From assembly GCA_021298935.1 (NCBI GenBank), contig JAJTHR010000069.1, positions 1 to 9,717 of the forward strand: a stretch of DNA of 9,717 bases, read 5' to 3'. A program made the position numbers and the translations under genes. Source of the DNA: Parachlamydia sp. Lineage in GTDB: Bacteria > Chlamydiota > Chlamydiia > Chlamydiales > Parachlamydiaceae. The stretch's first letter is position 1. The number at the start of each line of letters is the position of its first letter. The notes beneath the pieces were generated by a model that was given only the letters and a program-made list of their open reading frames with translations, ran no database searches and was not told the origin of the DNA. Positions 7,664 to 9,717 of the stretch are shown piece by piece.

Positions 7664-8482
7664 ATGAGATATAACTGGTGTCTTGAGTTAAGTTTAACGA
7701 AATATCGAAATGAAATTAAATTTTCAGGTGGTAGTCTTACTGAAAATGATATAAGAAAGATTTTAGTAAGTTGTGGTTTCCCAGCTTATCCAAGGCCAAT
7801 TAGCTTAGTTGGAGAATGGAAGATAAAGCCTTCAATTCAGTATCCGGCTATCCAATATTGGAATGATAAAAATCCAGGGTTAAATGAATGGGTGGCAATT
7901 TTACCCCATGATAGATATGGATTTAAACCCCATATTCTTCATTTTTCAAGCGGTGTGCAATCATTTATTTCCACTGAACATGTTAATTTCTATCATTGGT
8001 TTGAATACATGTATCCTAAATTAGAATATCTTCGAAAAGAAATCGATTTTAATGACAAAACGAAAGTTGGCACAAATTTGTATGAAATGCTAGAATGTCA
8101 AATACTTGATTTAGTAAAGGTTAGTTTTTTAAATACTTTTTTTGGTAATTATTCTATATTTAAACAGATTATGAAAGATATTGACCTGTGTTTAAATTGT
8201 TTTAAACCTGGTTTACCTAAAAGCGGACTAGGTATCACTCGATTTTATAATAATTTTATGATCCGACATATGCAGGGAAAAAAGTGGGCTTCTCATAAAA
8301 ATCAGCAATGTGATTATGTTATTTTAAACAAAAATGGAAAATTTGCAAAATTAACAAACGAACGAGAAATTTCTTTTACTAATAATAAAAAAGATCCAGA
8401 TGTTCACATTCCTTTGGAAAAATACAATAGGGAAGATTTTTGTTTGGGACATGAGGTTTGTTTATGCAGCAAGAAGATTTAG
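7664..8482 (+). CDS. Hypothetical protein, first gene of AT-rich three-gene set
   Basis: I do not recognise this 272-residue protein. The start at ATG 7664 is chosen because GAGGAAA precedes it by 3-9 bases; a TTG at 7637 would add nine residues without a ribosome site. No signal peptide or membrane helix is seen, so it is probably soluble. The first 130 residues are rich in aromatics (IQYPAIQYWNDKNPGLNEW at 58-76, FYHWFEYMYPKLEYL at 109-123). The second half holds CLNC (176-179) and ends with a Cys/His cluster, FCLGHEVCLC (259-268), a possible metal site. The DNA is far poorer in G+C than clpC and the codons end mostly in A or T, which suggests recent transfer. The end overlaps the next gene by 19 bases, so the three are translated together. 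A role beside a small immunity-like family is an inference from context only. Confidence 0.75.
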   Translation: MRYNWCLELSLTKYRNEIKFSGGSLTENDIRKILVSCGFPAYPRPISLVGEWKIKPSIQYPAIQYWNDKNPGLNEWVAILPHDRYGFKPHILHFSSGVQSFISTEHVNFYHWFEYMYPKLEYLRKEIDFNDKTKVGTNLYEMLECQILDLVKVSFLNTFFGNYSIFKQIMKDIDLCLNCFKPGLPKSGLGITRFYNNFMIRHMQGKKWASHKNQQCDYVILNKNGKFAKLTNEREISFTNNKKDPDVHIPLEKYNREDFCLGHEVCLCSKKI

Positions 8483-8862
8483 AATCTTTTTTTGATTCTT
8501 TCATCTATAATGGCGTCCAACTTATAGCTGATAGGTCTTTGCAAACAAAACTTTGGGTAACCTGTGAAGGACCTGAAATAGGTGATTTTGACGATGATAT
8601 GGGAATTGTTCTGGAATTTTCTGAAGTCTTAATTGCTAATCAATCTAAATTAGATATTAATCGCATAAAATACTTGCCTTTAATTCAGAAAATCCATGAT
8701 TTAGTTAAATTATTTTATAGAAATGTTGTAAACAAAAGTCTATACCTCGAAGTAGAAGAACTAATAAACAAAGAAGAATGGTTAGAAATAGTACATTTTG
8801 CTAGCAGTTTTCATTCTAAATTAATGGAGGAGCCCTGGTGGAACAAAAATATTATACATTAA
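8464..8862 (+). CDS. Small acidic hypothetical protein (possible immunity-type family), copy 1
   Basis: A soluble acidic protein of 132 residues. ATG 8464 is preceded by GAGG (8453-8456) at a 7-base gap; the TTG at 8458 is less likely. It starts inside the previous gene (19-base overlap). The layout is an N-terminal helix, LWVTCEGPEIGDFDDDMGIVL (30-50) with a D-rich turn, a helix KYLPLIQKIHDLVKLF (69-84), then a C-terminal EEWLEIVHFASSFHSKL (104-120). The last two parts align with the downstream gene product, so the two are probably diverged paralogues. The same order (Q-x-K/R-x-W-V, a FD-acidic turn, a C-terminal W followed by a helix) recalls the SCO4402-like family of small bacterial proteins, but this is memory, not a search. 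Tandem copies of small acidic proteins are common among immunity genes; nothing here proves that role. Confidence 0.75.
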   Translation: MQQEDLESFFDSFIYNGVQLIADRSLQTKLWVTCEGPEIGDFDDDMGIVLEFSEVLIANQSKLDINRIKYLPLIQKIHDLVKLFYRNVVNKSLYLEVEELINKEEWLEIVHFASSFHSKLMEEPWWNKNIIH

Positions 8863-9179
8863 ACGAATCAATTATCGCTCGGTTAGATTTTTTACTTAGT
8901 GTTCCTTCAAAACTTTCCTTCAGTTCATATGATATCGATAATATTTTAATTACGCCAGATTGTTTAATGACAGCACTACCAAGATTTTCATCTCGTCCGA
9001 AAGAATATATTAAATTCAAAGAAGTCCTAGATATGCTTAATAATTTTTTATGGGATAACCCGCTACCTGATAGTGAAATTAAGTGCAGAATGATTTTTGA
9101 AAAAAAAGAATGGCGTGAATTAAAAACAAAAATTAATGAATTACGATCTCTTATATCATATATAATCGTTCAAGCTTAA
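8838..9179 (+). CDS. Small hypothetical protein, paralogue of preceding gene, copy 2
   Basis: A 113-residue soluble protein starting at GTG 8838. GGAGG at 8826-8830, seven bases upstream, is the best ribosome site in the right half of the window and supports this rare start, which overlaps the previous gene by 25 bases. Residues 56-106 (EYIKFKEVLDMLNNF, then IFEKKEWRELKTKINELRSLI) align with residues 69-120 of the preceding product with about one gap, sharing the pattern (K/E)Y(L/I)...(V/I)..L...F and K(E/K)EW.E(I/L). The first half, with YDIDNILITPDCL (31-43), is less similar, so the duplication is old. No membrane segment or known catalytic motif is seen. It is the last intact gene of the AT-rich set. 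Function unknown; an immunity-type or partner protein is possible. Confidence 0.72.
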   Translation: MEQKYYTLNESIIARLDFLLSVPSKLSFSSYDIDNILITPDCLMTALPRFSSRPKEYIKFKEVLDMLNNFLWDNPLPDSEIKCRMIFEKKEWRELKTKINELRSLISYIIVQA

Positions 9180-9272
9180 TCTGAGAATTTTAAATAGCAG
9201 CAATTTCGATCAAATTGATCTGAAGATTATCAGTGATTGGGGCGTGACATTAGATAGCAATTCTCTCAGATT
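9178..9272. repeat. Inverted repeat after the third gene
   Basis: AATCTGAGAATT (9178-9189) and AATTCTCTCAGATT (9259-9272) are reverse complements apart from two extra bases in the right arm. The left arm overlaps the stop codon of the third gene. A smaller palindrome, GATCAA-A-TTGATC (9208-9220), lies between the arms. No T-run follows, so it is not a standard terminator; it could protect the mRNA end or be a transposon relic. Confidence 0.5.
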
Positions 9273-9456
9273 CCTTCTCTAAAAACCCGACCTCTTTTGG
9301 AAGTATTATGAACTTTCCAAAAATTTGTTCCGACACATTTATTGACTTCAAAATGGACTTTTGACAAATAATTGCGCTTCACGCGAGGGTATTTGGGCTT
9401 ATATCAAAAATGGAATGGGATTTGAGCGATTTTTTAAACAAATACAGAAAATTTGA
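9181..9456 (+). pseudogene. Possible decayed reading frame downstream of the three-gene set
   Basis: One plus-strand frame stays unusually open here for AT-rich DNA: only two internal stops (TAA 9280-9282, TGA 9343-9345) before TGA 9454-9456. The pieces read like protein, for example FDQIDLKIISDWGVTLDSN, then KPDLFWKYYELSKNLFRHIY, then REGIWAYIKNGMGFERFF. There is no start codon with a ribosome site. It may be a dead fourth gene of the set or the end of one cut by recombination; chance openness is a real alternative. I do not recognise the family. Confidence 0.3.
9295..9322. terminator. Hairpin, possible weak terminator of the three-gene set
   Basis: TTTTGGAAGT (9295-9304) pairs with ACTTTCCAAAA (9312-9322), with one bulged T, around a seven-base loop. 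The A/T tracts on both outer sides make it look bidirectional, but only a broken T-run follows and the stem has few G:C pairs. It is the nearest terminator-like hairpin after 9179. Confidence 0.3.
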
Positions 9457-9464
9457 AATTTAAA

Positions 9465-9514
9465 GTTGTCGCGTGTAGTTTGCTAGTTGAAAAAAACTAA
9501 AATCAGGCGACGAC
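9465..9514. repeat. Stem-loop with nested inner hairpin
   Basis: GTTGTCGC (9465-9472) pairs with GCGACGAC (9507-9514), one G-U pair in RNA. Inside, TAGTT (9484-9488) pairs with AACTA (9495-9499). An alternative inner pairing uses TAGTTT 9476-9481 with AAACTA 9494-9499, so the interior could switch. The outer stem is G+C-rich in otherwise AT-rich DNA. Role unknown: transposon end, attachment-like site or a structured RNA are all possible. Confidence 0.45.
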
Positions 9515-9568
9515 ATAATTTTATCACGTTTCCTCCAATCTTGCATAGACTCAGGACAAACATTTCAG

Positions 9569-9619
9569 AAAAAAACGGTAGACGGGAAGAATATTAACTT
9601 CATGCCGCAATCCTTCCCG
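9569..9619 (-). terminator. Intrinsic terminator of the minus-strand gene at the right edge
   Basis: CGGGAAG (9583-9589) and CTTCCCG (9613-9619) are perfect 7-base arms flanking the minus-strand stop at 9600-9602. Reading on the minus strand, eight bases after the stem comes a run of seven T (A-run 9569-9575 on +). The loop is 23 bases and the T-run is set back, so it is not ideal, but its placement supports a real gene end here. Confidence 0.35.
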
Positions 9620-9716
9620 GTTCCATTACGATAGCCTTTTCTGGCCTGATTTTTACCCTACGGCTTGCCCCTAACATCTCATCGTCATTCATCACCATCA
9701 CTTTCTTGGATAATTG
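9600..9716 (-). CDS. Partial CDS, C-terminal 38 residues (rest outside window)
   Basis: The minus strand is open from the window edge to TGA at 9600-9602. The product contains KKVMVMNDDEMLGASRR (residues 4-20), followed by KIRPEKAIVMEPGRIAA at the end. The stretch is G+C-richer than the AT-rich region to its left, in line with a return to ordinary chromosome, and a hairpin with a T-run follows its stop. A 38-codon open frame alone is weak evidence. I do not recognise the family, and only sequence beyond the right edge would show it. Confidence 0.4.
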   Translation of the reverse strand, partial: QLSKKVMVMNDDEMLGASRRVKIRPEKAIVMEPGRIAA

Positions 9717-9717
9717 C

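Noticed and set aside
9361..9372. Exact TTGACA (9361-9366), and TTGACT (9342-9347) with AATAAT (9367-9372), as promoters
   Set aside because: TTGACA has no -10 at a usable distance; the other pair is 19 bases apart and no intact gene follows on +.
7341..9447. Possible long inverted ends: 7341-7364 reversed resembles 9423-9447 (both contain CGATTTTTT followed by an AAAT)
   Set aside because: The match is patchy and centred on a T-run in AT-rich DNA; too weak to define element ends.
9473..9535. Minus-strand mini-frames after GGAGG (GTG or ATG starts; 14 and 18 codons)
   Set aside because: The ribosome-like GGAGG is good, but the frames are very short, unrecognised and overlap the stem-loop at 9465-9514.
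4448..9717. tRNA, rRNA or CRISPR in the gaps
   Set aside because: I looked in 4448-4611, 7159-7663 and 9180-9599 and saw no cloverleaf, rRNA-like segment or regularly spaced direct repeats.

Overview
The window looks like a piece of chromosome from a chlamydia, most likely an environmental (Parachlamydia-like) one. The strongest pointer is clpC. Its doubled N domain, with an NHNY(L/V)GTEH motif in each copy, and the stretch linking that domain to the first ATPase domain read like chlamydial ClpC as I remember it. A transketolase and haem-pathway genes (hemE, hemG) side by side also recall chlamydial gene neighbourhoods. The genus is not established.

Left part (1-4447, all on +): a compact run of four genes: the 3' end of tkt (cut by the window edge), hemE, hemG and an MFS transporter. 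Spacings are 2 bases, a 16-base overlap and 9 bases, so they are probably one transcription unit. It covers a pentose-phosphate enzyme, two steps of the uroporphyrinogen-to-protohaem route and a membrane permease. A weak T-tract hairpin follows. Middle part (4612-7158): a complete clpC with its own leader, encoding a Hsp100 unfoldase that feeds the ClpP protease.

Right part (7159-9717): character changes sharply just after clpC. A 160-bp near-perfect foldback repeat with a bidirectional terminator-like core starts 4 bases after the clpC stop. It is followed by a minus-strand fragment resembling the tail of a transposase. Then comes an AT-rich, tightly overlapping three-gene set (7664-9179) whose products I do not recognise with certainty. 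The second and third products look like diverged copies of one small acidic family, in the manner of tandem immunity-type proteins. The first has a Cys/His-rich C-terminus. Hand counts give 17 G+C in 7681-7740 against 36 in 5281-5340 (60 bases each), which suggests acquired DNA.

The last 540 bases hold a possible decayed reading frame, three inverted repeats, and at the right edge the probable 3' end of a minus-strand gene with its own terminator. The best candidate for something undescribed is the three-gene cassette between transposon debris and foldback DNA. Its function cannot be assigned from the sequence alone.
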